A stretch of 64,000 nucleotides of DNA from Mycoplana rhizolycopersici. Lineage in GTDB: Bacteria > Pseudomonadota > Alphaproteobacteria > Rhizobiales > Rhizobiaceae. Both the position numbers and the translations under genes were made by a program. The DNA is taken from contig NZ_JABXYK010000014.1 of assembly GCF_013378445.1 (NCBI RefSeq), positions 61,675 through 125,674 on the forward strand. Direction: 5' to 3'. Under the pieces are notes generated by a model. The model was not told the origin of the DNA, ran no database searches, and saw only the letters and a program-made list of their open reading frames with translations. Shown here piece by piece: positions 47,243-55,612 of this stretch; the stretch's first letter is position 1; each line of letters starts with the position of its first letter.

Positions 47243-47625
47243 GCGAGAGCCGCAAACGCACGCGCAATGGCAACGATCCGGGCGGTAGACGCGCCTTCCT
47301 CAAGACGAATGTTAATAGGACTGACGACGATCTCGGGACGACTGACGTCTTTGATCGGCGGCTCGGCGGTAGTTGTCTCGACGACCATCGCCGCGAATTC
47401 CACCGCGTCCTCGGGCACGGACAAAACCAGCTTGCCCTGCCGCGCCATCGTCCGCCAAGACGACAGGTGGTTCGGCTTCAGCCCATGGCGCTCCGCCACC
47501 TCGTTCACCGTTACGCCCGGCCGCAGGCTCTCCGAAACAATCCTGGCCCTGACCTCATCGGGCCATTGGCGATGTCCCTCACGCCCGGCCTTCCCGGTCG
47601 TGAGTATCTCCAGCGTAGTCTCCAT
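47239..47625 (-). CDS. tnpA: IS66 accessory protein TnpA
   Basis: 128 residues from ATG 47625. The Tnp_1/HTH segment ARIVSESLRPGVTVNEVAERHGLKPNHLSSWR is diagnostic of the IS66 first open frame. The C-terminal SPINIRLEEGASTARIVAIARA also fits. It is intact, but the rest of the element is not. Confidence 0.85.
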   Translation of the reverse strand: METTLEILTTGKAGREGHRQWPDEVRARIVSESLRPGVTVNEVAERHGLKPNHLSSWRTMARQGKLVLSVPEDAVEFAAMVVETTTAEPPIKDVSRPEIVVSPINIRLEEGASTARIVAIARAFAALA

Positions 47626-47765
47626 GGAGAAACTCCCTTTTGTCATCCACGCAAAGCCGATCACAGATCATGGCTGACAAGACAACGTGGGGACAGAACA
47701 CCGGTTACGGTTGGTCGCCAACGCTCATGAATCCAATGCACTGGAACCGCGTGTCCGCTGTAGGC

Positions 47766-47838
47766 GCGATCAAATCGTCCAGCTCTCTCGATGGCGACGT
47801 CTGCTTTCGGTTGGCGGCTAAGTTGGTCTCTACGGCCG
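47766..47838. repeat. Dispersed intergenic repeat, copy A
   Basis: Shares GGCGACGTCTGCTTTCGG, AAGTTGGTCTCTA and GATCAA/CGTCCA blocks, in the same order and spacing, with copy B at 48897-48970. No gene is supported anywhere in 47626-48020. Confidence 0.75.
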
Positions 47839-48020
47839 CCATGCGGGCGCAGAGCGGACAACAAGCGTCGACAGGACCATGGGGTGACACGGCGACAGGC
47901 CACCGTAGTGATCCGGCTTGTGTGTGGCCAAAGTCACGCCCTGATCGCTCATCCCGCACGTTCATCTTTTTGAAATACGCACCGCAAGGCATGCCGAATT
48001 GGATAGGTGCGAGACGACAC

Positions 48021-48347
48021 CTACGCTCCTGGCGAGCGATAACCAACCGTTCTTGCTAACTCCATAGCCTCCAGTGTTTCCTCCACCGTAAGCAATGGCG
48101 TCGTCTCGTACTTTGACACAGCGCCACCGCCTCCAATCGCGATTGCGACGGCGGCCATCGAGACGTTGTCGGGTGCCTCCCACAGGGTATACCCGTCGTG
48201 CGATCCGAATGCGTACCAAAAGCCGTGAAGCTTACCTCCGACTGATTCAATGTAACTACGCGCGGCATCCCGACGGTCTTCGGGATTTCGTGTCAATCGG
48301 TCCCAGGTTTGCGGTGTGTAGCTGAAGCGTGTCAGGTAAAGTGCCAT
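48021..48347 (-). CDS. GYD domain protein
   Basis: 108 residues, full length for the small dimeric alpha/beta-barrel GYD family. LTRFSYTPQTWDRLTRNPEDR opens the domain, FGSHDGYTLWEAPDNVSMAAVAIA holds the name-giving region (here H-D-G-Y) and AMELARTVGYRSPG ends it. Function unknown. It stands alone between two copies of an intergenic repeat. Confidence 0.8.
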   Translation of the reverse strand: MALYLTRFSYTPQTWDRLTRNPEDRRDAARSYIESVGGKLHGFWYAFGSHDGYTLWEAPDNVSMAAVAIAIGGGGAVSKYETTPLLTVEETLEAMELARTVGYRSPGA

Positions 48348-48544
48348 TGCCGATGCTCCTTCCCTCGTTACCAGATCATTTTACCGCATAGTCGGGATAC
48401 AATCGTATCGACAAAACAGCATCCGTGGCGCTTTGCGGCAATACTTGTCTTGGTCGCCCGCCATTGGCGCTGGGCCGATGCTGGGCTATAATCCATCAGT
48501 TGCCGGAGAGGCATCCGCGCTCCGGCTTTGGAGGAGCGACGCCT

Positions 48545-48784
48545 ATGATTGTGAGGATTTCAACTGCCCTTTTTTTGGCGCTCGCGCCTGTGAATGCCTT
48601 CGCCAACCAGTGCCCCACCATGATGACTGCAATTGACGCAGCCCTCCCGCACGCCTCCTTGTCTGAAGCCGACATGGCCAAGGTCAAGCAGCTACGCCAG
48701 CAAGGCGAACAGTTGCACCAGTCCGGCGACCACACAGGCTCGGAGGCAGCACTCGGGGAAGCGAAGAAAATGCTCGGACTCTAA
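48545..48784 (+). CDS. Small secreted protein
   Basis: 79 residues with a signal peptide (ISTALFLALAPVNAFANQ). The mature part is a helical hairpin (MTAIDAALPHASLSEADMAKV, then QLHQSGDHTGSEAALGEAKKML) with one Cys. ATG 48545 follows GGAGGAG. Similar periplasmic helical proteins are common in Rhizobiales; function unknown. Confidence 0.65.
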   Translation: MIVRISTALFLALAPVNAFANQCPTMMTAIDAALPHASLSEADMAKVKQLRQQGEQLHQSGDHTGSEAALGEAKKMLGL

Positions 48785-48896
48785 AGAGCCGTATCGCCCC
48801 CGGCCGTTAAGCTTCGAAAAGTTCGAACGGTCGGCATGGCCGCTCGGCTACTCTTCCGTTTCGTGGTCTAGTGGCCGAGGATCAAAGTTTTGGTGG

Positions 48897-48970
48897 CGCA
48901 ATCAAGCCGTCCAACCCTGTTGCTGGCGACGTCTGCTTTCGGGCAGCGGCCAAGTTGGTCTCTAGGGCCG
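48897..48970. repeat. Dispersed intergenic repeat, copy B
   Basis: Same order of blocks as copy A at 47766. It lies in a 347-bp gene-free stretch (48785-49131) that also contains related GTCCGC and GGACAT motifs further on. Confidence 0.75.
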
Positions 48971-49131
48971 ATGTGACGGCGCTTTGCAGATGGAAAGGGG
49001 GCGGATGGCCGACCGTCCGCAGCCAGGACAGACAACACGAAGAAAACGGACATTAGAGTTCTTGCCGCAATCGGGGGATAGCCCGAGAAAAAAAACGGCG
49101 GCATATAGTTGCAAACGGGAGGGTATATGCC

Positions 49132-49989
49132 ATGACCGTAGAAAGGCAACAGCCAGCCGGAGCACATAGCTACGAGTTCTACAGCGCCCAGTATTCACGG
49201 TTCAGCAACCTATTGGCGGCCGAAATCAGACGCGAGGCCTATGGGGAGGACCTGGGGCAACAGGGGTGGCGGACGCTTGACGAACAGCAGGAATTGATTG
49301 GGCTTGTCAACGAGCGACCGCACGGCCGATTGCTGGATGTTGCGTGCGGCTCTGGCGGCCCTGCGATTGCCATCGCCGCCGCCACCGGCTGTTGGCTTGC
49401 AGGTGTGGATATTGAGGAAGCCGCGATCGAACAGGCGAAATCCCTAGCTGCGGTTGGGCAATTGCGGGTCGGCCCCACCTTTATCGTCGCCAATTGCAGC
49501 CAGGTGCTGCCGTTCGAAGATGATGATTTCGATGTCATCTCTTGCATTGACGCCATCATCCACCTGGCTGACCGTCGAGCGGTGTTTGCAGACTGGTTCA
49601 GATTGCTCAGGCCTGGTGGTCGGCTGATCTTGACGGATGCGTGTGTGTTAACTGGAGTTGTCTCGAAGGAGGAGCTGGACATCAGGGCGTCTCAGGGAAC
49701 GTTTCATATCGCTCCCGTCGGTTTCAATGAGGTCTTGCTTGAGCGAGCGGGTTTCAAGTTGCGGGCCTGCAAAGACACGACGGACGCTGTCGCAGGTGTG
49801 GCCATGCGCCTCCATCGTGCTCGAGAATCCCGCCGTGACGCGCTGCTGGAAGAGGAGGACGCTGGGTGGTTCAAGAGCAGGCAGACATTTCTGGCGACGA
49901 CGGCTGAACTGGCGACAACGGCGAGACTATCCAGATTCTTCTATGTCGCGGAGAAGCCAGAACAGGAGTGGAATCCGAGAGAACGGTAG
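49132..49989 (+). CDS. Class I SAM-dependent methyltransferase
   Basis: 285 residues. Motif I RLLDVACGSG (67-76), acidic turn GVDIEEAAIE, and DVISCIDAIIHLADR followed by LRPGGRLILTDACVL. The N-terminus (SYEFYSAQYSRFSNLLAAEIRR) and the layout resemble small-molecule methyltransferases. Substrate unknown. The 3' end overlaps the tail of the GNAT pseudogene on the other strand. Confidence 0.82.
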   Translation: MTVERQQPAGAHSYEFYSAQYSRFSNLLAAEIRREAYGEDLGQQGWRTLDEQQELIGLVNERPHGRLLDVACGSGGPAIAIAAATGCWLAGVDIEEAAIEQAKSLAAVGQLRVGPTFIVANCSQVLPFEDDDFDVISCIDAIIHLADRRAVFADWFRLLRPGGRLILTDACVLTGVVSKEELDIRASQGTFHIAPVGFNEVLLERAGFKLRACKDTTDAVAGVAMRLHRARESRRDALLEEEDAGWFKSRQTFLATTAELATTARLSRFFYVAEKPEQEWNPRER

Positions 49990-50413
49990 AGGCTTAGCGC
50001 CTCATCGTGGTTGCGGCCGGTATCCAGCCACATGGTGGTGTAGCCCGCTCAGCAGACAAGCGCACGATGGTTTCGGCGAGACGGCGGCCCAACCCTAAGC
50101 CTCGGCCCTCGGGACTGATGAACATGCGCTTCATCTCGCATGTGTGTCCGTCGATCCGCTGCATCATCACACAGCCGGCCACCTTTCCGTTCAGGCGGGC
50201 AACAAGAATCTTCCCGTCTGGAGCCGAGTGTACTCTCGGTAGGCTGTCCAAAAGTGCGGCCCATTCTTCTGGCGTGTAGTATCGGTCGACGAACCAGGCG
50301 TTTTCGCCATAGTGCGATCGGCATCAGTCGATGAAGACGTTGCACAAGGTTCGAATGGCAGGGAAGTCGTTAGGTCCGGCCGGGCCGATCTCCGCGTTGC
50401 GACACGCCTTCAT
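49941..50413 (-). pseudogene. GNAT acetyltransferase pseudogene (stop codon plus frameshift)
   Basis: Read from ATG 50413 the protein runs NAEIGPAGPNDFPAIRTL ... NVFID, then a TGA (50324-50326, probably TGG in the ancestor), and continues CRSHYGENAWFVDRYYTPEE. The acetyl-CoA loop (MFISPEGRGLGLGRRLAETIV) is intact. A missing base at 50044-50046 then shifts the frame, and the expected end (TMWLDTGRNHDEALSLYRSLGF) lies in the next frame up to 49941. Two independent lesions make real decay likely. Repaired length is about 157 residues. Confidence 0.8.
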
Positions 50414-50471
50414 GGAACTCTCCTCCTGTCCCCAGCGGGATCATAAGTCTAAAATTCCAGGTCCGAATGGT

Positions 50472-50900
50472 TCAAATTTTTTGGGGCATGGCACTTCGGG
50501 TCCGGTGTGACGACTTCGATGCTACGATCACCAACCTGCGAAACCTTGGGCATTCCATATGACTCTCCGCCGGGCAGTCGGCGACATGGCGAAGTGCATT
50601 TCTAAGGGCGGTCATTCTGCGGATTTGAGTTTCGAGTTCATCGGCACGAGCATGGATAGCCGCGCGAGGAAGGTCCGACACGCCCCCTTTGCCAAGCATT
50701 GCTTTTATCTCTTCGAGCGAGAAGCCCGCAGTTTTGCCGAGTGATATCAGCGCAAGCTGGGTGAGAGCTTCGTTTCCGAACTGGCGTCTCAGCCCTCGGC
50801 GTCCGATCGACTGGATCAGGCCGATTTCCTCGTAGTAGCGCAATGTCGATGGAGGGACCCCGCTCCGTTCAGAAAGCACCCCAATGTCGAGAATTTTCAT
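50472..50900 (-). CDS. MerR-family transcription regulator
   Basis: 142 residues from ATG 50900. The winged helix is LDIGVLSERSGVPPSTLRYYEEIGLI, followed by a coiled-coil dimer helix. The C-terminal region has HVADCPAESHMECPRF with two cysteines that may bind a metal or react to oxidants, as in SoxR relatives. It is divergent from an MFS exporter with a MerR-type operator between, so it probably activates that gene. Confidence 0.85.
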   Translation of the reverse strand: MKILDIGVLSERSGVPPSTLRYYEEIGLIQSIGRRGLRRQFGNEALTQLALISLGKTAGFSLEEIKAMLGKGGVSDLPRAAIHARADELETQIRRMTALRNALRHVADCPAESHMECPRFRRLVIVASKSSHRTRSAMPQKI

Positions 50901-50902
50901 GC

Positions 50903-50936
50903 TTGACCTCAAGTCGGCTTGAAGTGGCAACCTATC
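50903..50936 (+). promoter_or_regulatory. MerR-type promoter/operator of the MFS gene
   Basis: TTGACC (50903) is followed by the imperfect dyad CCTCAAGTcggCTTGAAGTGG, centred in a spacer of about 19-20 bp before a weak -10. Dyads inside an over-long spacer are the hallmark of MerR-activated promoters, and CCTCAAG/CTTGA resembles SoxR-group sites. Confidence 0.65.
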
Positions 50937-50972
50937 CGTCACTCAAAATCCAGGCAAGAGGAGCAAACACTT

Positions 50973-52373
50973 ATGAACATCCGAAGCACCGCCCGACCAT
51001 TGGTCGCGCTAGCGGGGGCGACACTGATCGCTTCACTGGCTGTGAGCATCGCCACTGTCACACTTCCAGTTCTGTCGCGAGAATTTGCCGCGCCAATCGC
51101 GAGCGTTCAATGGGTGATGCTCGCATATCTCGTCTCGACGACGGTAACGATCGTGTTGGCCGGGCATCTCGGAGATCAACTCGGAAACAAGCGCGTGCTG
51201 GTCATTGGTACTGCGGCGTTCGCAATTGCGTCCGTGATCTGCGCGGCCGCACCGACGCTGGGGGTGTTGATCGCAGGCCGAGCGATGCAAGGTCTTGGCG
51301 GAGCGGTCCTCCTGTCTTTGCCCCTGTCGGTCGTCAGGCAGACTACTTCGATGGACCGGACAGGTTCGGCGCTGGGTCTGCTCGGAACGATGTCGGCGAT
51401 CGGGACCGCACTTGGACCTTCGGTTGGCGGGATCGTGATCTCAGAATTTGGCTGGCGCGCAGCGTTTGGAGGACTGGCAGTGTTCAGTCTCGTCGTTCTC
51501 GGCCTAAGCGTCCAATTCATCCCGGAAATGGATGTGCGGAAGCGCGATGGAGGCGTGCGAGCCGACTGGCTTGGCGCTGGGTTGTTGGCCATCACACTGA
51601 CGCTGTATGCGTTAGCGACGACTGGCAGCCATGCTGTTCCCAATTGGATTTCTGTGTCGTTGCTCCCGTCGACCGCTCTGGCGTTCGTCGCATTCATGAT
51701 CGCGGAGTTGCACGCGGATGCGCCGTTTGTCCCTTTCTCGATACTGCGCAACAAGCCGATTGTAACGGCATTGTCCGCCAACCTGCTCGTCTCCACCACA
51801 ATGATGTCGACCTTGGTGGTCGGGCCATTTTTCCTGTCGTTTGCGTTGGGGCTGAGTGATGTAAGCGTTGGTCTTGTTATGGCGATTGGCCCCGTAACAG
51901 CAGCACTCACGGGTGTGTTGGCAGGACGAGCAACAGATCGCTTCGGTACACAGCGCGTTATCGCCCTGGGGCTGATCGAAATCGTTCTGGGTCTTGCCTG
52001 CCTGGCAATACTGCCGCGACTTTTGGGAGTCATCGGATACATCGTCGCTCTCATGGTCCTGACCCCTGGCTTTCAATTTTTCATCGCAGCCAACAGCACC
52101 AGGGTTCTGCTGCCGACGACCGCAGATCAACGGGGCCTTCTTTCCGGTCTGCTTGGACTGTCCCGTAATCTCGGCTTCATGACGGGGGCTTCGGTGATGA
52201 CGGCCCTGTTCTCCGCAGCAGTCGGTTCGGATGAGATCACCAAAAGTTCGCCCAACGTCATTGGCTCAGCATTCACGACGACATTTCTCGCCGCTGCCGC
52301 CGCGACCCTGCTAGCCGCGACGCTGATGCTGGTCGGCAAGGCGCGACGGATCAAATTTGAGGATGGAGTGTGA
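50973..52373 (+). CDS. MFS drug/metabolite exporter
   Basis: 466 residues with about fourteen hydrophobic segments (DHA2-like). Motif A is GHLGDQLGNKRVLVIG between helices 2 and 3; GRAMQGLGGAVLLSLPLSVVR and the antiporter motif C-like MSAIGTALGPSVGGIV follow. ATG 50973 has AGAGGAG upstream. Regulated by the divergent MerR-type gene; the substrate is unknown. Confidence 0.85.
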   Translation: MNIRSTARPLVALAGATLIASLAVSIATVTLPVLSREFAAPIASVQWVMLAYLVSTTVTIVLAGHLGDQLGNKRVLVIGTAAFAIASVICAAAPTLGVLIAGRAMQGLGGAVLLSLPLSVVRQTTSMDRTGSALGLLGTMSAIGTALGPSVGGIVISEFGWRAAFGGLAVFSLVVLGLSVQFIPEMDVRKRDGGVRADWLGAGLLAITLTLYALATTGSHAVPNWISVSLLPSTALAFVAFMIAELHADAPFVPFSILRNKPIVTALSANLLVSTTMMSTLVVGPFFLSFALGLSDVSVGLVMAIGPVTAALTGVLAGRATDRFGTQRVIALGLIEIVLGLACLAILPRLLGVIGYIVALMVLTPGFQFFIAANSTRVLLPTTADQRGLLSGLLGLSRNLGFMTGASVMTALFSAAVGSDEITKSSPNVIGSAFTTTFLAAAAATLLAATLMLVGKARRIKFEDGV

Positions 52374-52430
52374 GCAACGATATCCCTACTGATGCACTTC
52401 AGGTTTGCGAAACTAAGGATCGGAATGGAC

Positions 52431-52670
52431 ATGCCTCATATCGCCGTAAAGATGTTCCCCGGACGCACCGACGAGCAGAAGCAGGAGTTTACCGCAAAGG
52501 TGGTCGAGGCCGCCAAATCAATATTCGGCTCGAGCGACGAATCCTTGTCGATTGCTATTCTCGACGTGGACCCCGCGAAATGGGACGTCGAGGTCTATGG
52601 TCCCGATATTCAGGGGAACGAAGACAAGCTGTACAAGCGTCCCGGCTATGGCGCACTGGCAAATCCGTGA
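52431..52670 (+). CDS. 4-oxalocrotonate tautomerase-family enzyme
   Basis: 79 residues. The start ATG 52431 places Pro at position 2 (MPHIAVKMFPGRTDEQK), the catalytic base once Met is removed. AILDVDPAKWDVEVYG is the other conserved segment. The length fits the small tautomerase group. It is 57 bp after the MFS gene and may share its transcript. Confidence 0.85.
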   Translation: MPHIAVKMFPGRTDEQKQEFTAKVVEAAKSIFGSSDESLSIAILDVDPAKWDVEVYGPDIQGNEDKLYKRPGYGALANP

Positions 52671-52743
52671 AATTTGGTCCCGCGACTGGGACTGGACAAG
52701 GTCCGCTTTGCAGCAACATCGACCGGTGGCTCGATGTCCATTG

Positions 52744-52760
52744 TGGGGCGCAAAGCGGAC
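52744..52760. repeat. Dispersed motif copy C
   Basis: TGGGGCGCAAAGCGGAC occurs here and identically at 63871-63887, both in gene-free DNA. A nearby inverted form GGTCCGCTTTGCAG is at about 52698-52715. Confidence 0.6.
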
Positions 52761-52865
52761 GCTCGCTGAGTGCTCCGTAAGTCTCAAGCCAGGCCGAACC
52801 TAGAACGCAGTTGCGGAGAACTCGGCGACCCGCGCAGCAGGACGCCAAGCTCCTCACAAACGAGT

Positions 52866-54497
52866 TCACATGGACTGGGCGACAGGTTCGCTCACAGCTA
52901 TCAGACCGTGTGTGTTTCGGATCAAATCGGCGGCCCGCTCTCCGATGACAACGCACGGCGCCATCGTGTTGCCAGTGGTGATCCGGGGCATGATCGAAGA
53001 GTCCGCGATACGGAGGCCGTCGATACCGTATACCTTGAGCTCATTGTCGACCACCGACATGTTGTCGCGTCCCATCTTGGCTGTGCAGGACTGATGCCAA
53101 TAGGTGACTGCTGAGCGCCGGATAAAGTCGATCATTCCTGATCTGTCGCGCTGCCCCGGAGCGGTTTCGCCCGTCACCAAAGGTCTAAAGCCATCGCTGT
53201 TTCCAAGTTCGCGGCATAATTCCACTGCGGCCAACGCGGCTGCCATGTCTTCCGGCTCACTGAGTGAGTTCGGTTCAATCAGGACGGGGTCGTTCATATC
53301 GGGGCCAGAGAGCCTCAATCGGCCGCGGCTTTTCGGCTGTGCGAGACCATTGAACATGGTCCAGCCGTGCTCCGGTGTTTCGAGACCGGCCTCAAGCGGC
53401 GACGGGACGGCGAACTCCAACTGGCACTGGAGGACGTCAGGCTGGGACAGACGTGCGTCACTCTTCCAGTAGAGGTTTGCCTCGCAGCCGCTACCGCCCA
53501 CTGCTTCCGGTTTTCGGTAGGCCCAGGTGCAGCCGAAGGCGAGATGATCCTGATGATTGCGACCAACACCCGGCAGGTGTTGCACGACTGGGATGCCATG
53601 CGATTGCAGTTCGTTTTCCGGGCCGATTCCGGACTGCATAAGGACCTTCGGCGTATTGATCGCGCCAAGTGACAGCACCGTTTCGCAATGCGCCATGAAC
53701 TGGCGTCGCCGACCATCGATCAGAGCTTCCACACCTCTTACCCGCTTACCATCGAAGATGAGACGCGTAACCAACGCCTCGGTGATCACCATCAAATTTG
53801 GACGCGACAGCAGCGGTTCAACATAGGATTCAAACACGGTTTCCCGCTTGCCCTCCCGGATACGCAGTTCAGCAATCGATGCACCGCCAGATGCCTCCAT
53901 CATTTCGCCGTTCGTGGTATTATAAAGAGGTAATCCTATGGCAGATGCCGCGTTCAACAGGGCCTCCGCCACTGCCTGCGGAGAAGTAGGCTGCGCCACA
54001 TATGCAGGCCCACCTACGCCGCGACGAGTAGGGTCCGGAACGCCTTGCCAGTTTTCGATCCGGCGATAGTAGCCAAGGATCGACTGATAGCCCCAGGCGT
54101 CATCCCCGGCCTCTGCGGCAAAGTGATTCCAGTCTTCCTTATGTCCCCTGGCCCATACCATGACGTTGATGCTCGAGCCGCCGCCAAGCCCTTTGCCCAT
54201 GCTGAGAGGAAGTCGTCGGCCATCCAGACCAGGTGTCGGTTGTCCAACGAAGCCCCAGTCCCGGCTGGAGCCAAGATTCAACGGCCATTGCGCAGGGTTC
54301 GATACTGTCTCGGATTTATGATCTCCACCTGCTTCGAGCAGGAGAACGCTCGCGTTTCCATTCTCTGCCAGGCGCGCTGCAACAACCGAGCCGCTGGACC
54401 CAGCGCCGCAGACGATGAAGTCGAAGACATCGCCGACGGTGTTGTGCGCGAAAGACGTATTTGCAGGTACATTTTCATCATGGGTATACAGTTTCAC
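52866..54497 (-). CDS. GMC-family FAD oxidoreductase
   Basis: 543 residues, related to choline and alcohol dehydrogenases. FAD motif GAGSSG (31-36), GMC signature GKGLGGGSSINVMVWARG, catalytic His468 in YWHQSC and Asn510 in TTGNTMAP. It lacks the HPCGTCRMG of BetA (here HQSCTAKMG), so the substrate is probably a different alcohol. It is cytoplasmic and a single gene. Convergent with the tautomerase gene across 195 bp. Confidence 0.88.
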   Translation of the reverse strand: MKLYTHDENVPANTSFAHNTVGDVFDFIVCGAGSSGSVVAARLAENGNASVLLLEAGGDHKSETVSNPAQWPLNLGSSRDWGFVGQPTPGLDGRRLPLSMGKGLGGGSSINVMVWARGHKEDWNHFAAEAGDDAWGYQSILGYYRRIENWQGVPDPTRRGVGGPAYVAQPTSPQAVAEALLNAASAIGLPLYNTTNGEMMEASGGASIAELRIREGKRETVFESYVEPLLSRPNLMVITEALVTRLIFDGKRVRGVEALIDGRRRQFMAHCETVLSLGAINTPKVLMQSGIGPENELQSHGIPVVQHLPGVGRNHQDHLAFGCTWAYRKPEAVGGSGCEANLYWKSDARLSQPDVLQCQLEFAVPSPLEAGLETPEHGWTMFNGLAQPKSRGRLRLSGPDMNDPVLIEPNSLSEPEDMAAALAAVELCRELGNSDGFRPLVTGETAPGQRDRSGMIDFIRRSAVTYWHQSCTAKMGRDNMSVVDNELKVYGIDGLRIADSSIMPRITTGNTMAPCVVIGERAADLIRNTHGLIAVSEPVAQSM

Positions 54498-54685
54498 GTG
54501 AGTTCCTCCGTGAATTAATTCTGGTAAATTTGCTGAAGTCGTGGTCGCGAAAGACTAGGAAATGCTCATGGATCTTGGAAGGATCCGACGCCCTACCGGC
54601 ATCTCGCTCGGGCCTGCGGTCTGTTTAACAGATTTGTTTCAGCGTCATCGGGAGGGTCTCGACCTTCCCGATGACGTGAAGTCGA

Positions 54686-55477
54686 TCATTGCTTTCTCGC
54701 CGACACGGTCTTGGCGGCCTGATCAATGGTATCGGCGATGGCCGCAGGCTGCGTCATGAACAAGGCGTGGCTTGCCGACACCTTGGTGATCTTCGCCTTG
54801 ATGCGCTCAGCCATGTGGATCAGCATGGCCTGATCAAAAGCTTTGTCCTCGGTGGCAATAACAGCCCAGCTAGGCTTGGTACGCCATGCCGCATTCTCGA
54901 GCTTCGTGGCGAACGCCGACATGTTGATTGGCACCTGCGCGTCCCTCAAGAACGCAACATCGGCATCGCTGACGTCATGAGCGAACCCAGCCTTGAACTT
55001 TGCCGGGCTGACATATCCAAAACCATCCTTTGTGGTCTCGATGACGAACTCCGCTGCCGGAGCAAATCCTACGTATTGCTGAGCCGTCGTTTCGCCGGCA
55101 TCGGGTGAGAGAGCGGAGACATAGACGAGACCGGCAACCTTCGGATCGATGCCAGTCTCCGTGATAACAGTACCGCCCCAGGAATGTCCGACGAGAATGA
55201 CCGGACCATCCTGCCGCTCGAGCGCACGTCTGGTGGCGGCAACGTCGTCTTCGAGCGAGGTCAGAGGGTTCTGGACGATTGTGACGCGATAGCCGCGCTT
55301 CGTAAGATTGTCGTAAACGCCCTTCCAGCCAGAGCCATCAGCAAATGCGCCATGGACGAGCACAACGTTTTTGACGGCCTGGCCTTCAGGGATGGTGTCG
55401 GCGGCGTTTGCGGGCAGTGCGGCGGATATGGCGGCGGCTGCGATTGCGGCAACGGTCGTTGTGGTCGTGCGCGTCAT
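54686..55477 (-). CDS. Secreted alpha/beta hydrolase
   Basis: 263 residues with a signal peptide (VAAIAAAAISAALPANAAD). The nucleophile elbow GHSWGG holds Ser99, HGAFADGSGW (42-51) forms the oxyanion region, and His237 in SASHAL is the catalytic His. This is the group of esterase-like hydrolases often found beside MarR regulators. It is divergent from an OhrR-like gene with two palindromic operators between them. Confidence 0.85.
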   Translation of the reverse strand: MTRTTTTTVAAIAAAAISAALPANAADTIPEGQAVKNVVLVHGAFADGSGWKGVYDNLTKRGYRVTIVQNPLTSLEDDVAATRRALERQDGPVILVGHSWGGTVITETGIDPKVAGLVYVSALSPDAGETTAQQYVGFAPAAEFVIETTKDGFGYVSPAKFKAGFAHDVSDADVAFLRDAQVPINMSAFATKLENAAWRTKPSWAVIATEDKAFDQAMLIHMAERIKAKITKVSASHALFMTQPAAIADTIDQAAKTVSARKQ

Positions 55478-55499
55478 GGCTTTTTCCTTTCGTTAGTAG

Positions 55500-55519
55500 C
55501 GATAACTGTTATCGCGATA
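55500..55519. promoter_or_regulatory. MarR-type operator 1
   Basis: CGATAACtGTTATCG (55500-55514) is a perfect 7-1-7 inverted repeat and overlaps TATCGCGATA (55510-55519). It sits 22 bp upstream of the hydrolase start, where a bound MarR protein would block transcription. Confidence 0.7.
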
Positions 55520-55553
55520 TGTCAGTTCTTGAACTGCTCGTCAACATAATTCT

Positions 55554-55563
55554 TATCGCGATA
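55554..55563. promoter_or_regulatory. MarR-type operator 2
   Basis: A second exact TATCGCGATA, 44 bp from the first (about four helical turns, the same face). It lies 50 bp before the regulator start, which suggests autoregulation of the MarR-type gene. Confidence 0.7.
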
Positions 55564-55612
55564 TTGGTTTTCGCTGTAACCTTGATTATATTGGTGCGCA
55601 AAGGAGCCCAGA

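Larger units (their letters stand above)
46486..47625 (-). mobile_element. IS66-family element, internally deleted
   Basis: Contains tnpA, tnpB and both ends of tnpC in the standard IS66 order, but tnpC has lost its centre (all DDE catalytic parts) and tnpB has a one-base insertion. I could not identify the terminal inverted repeats or a target duplication, so the boundaries given are those of the coding parts. Confidence 0.8.
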
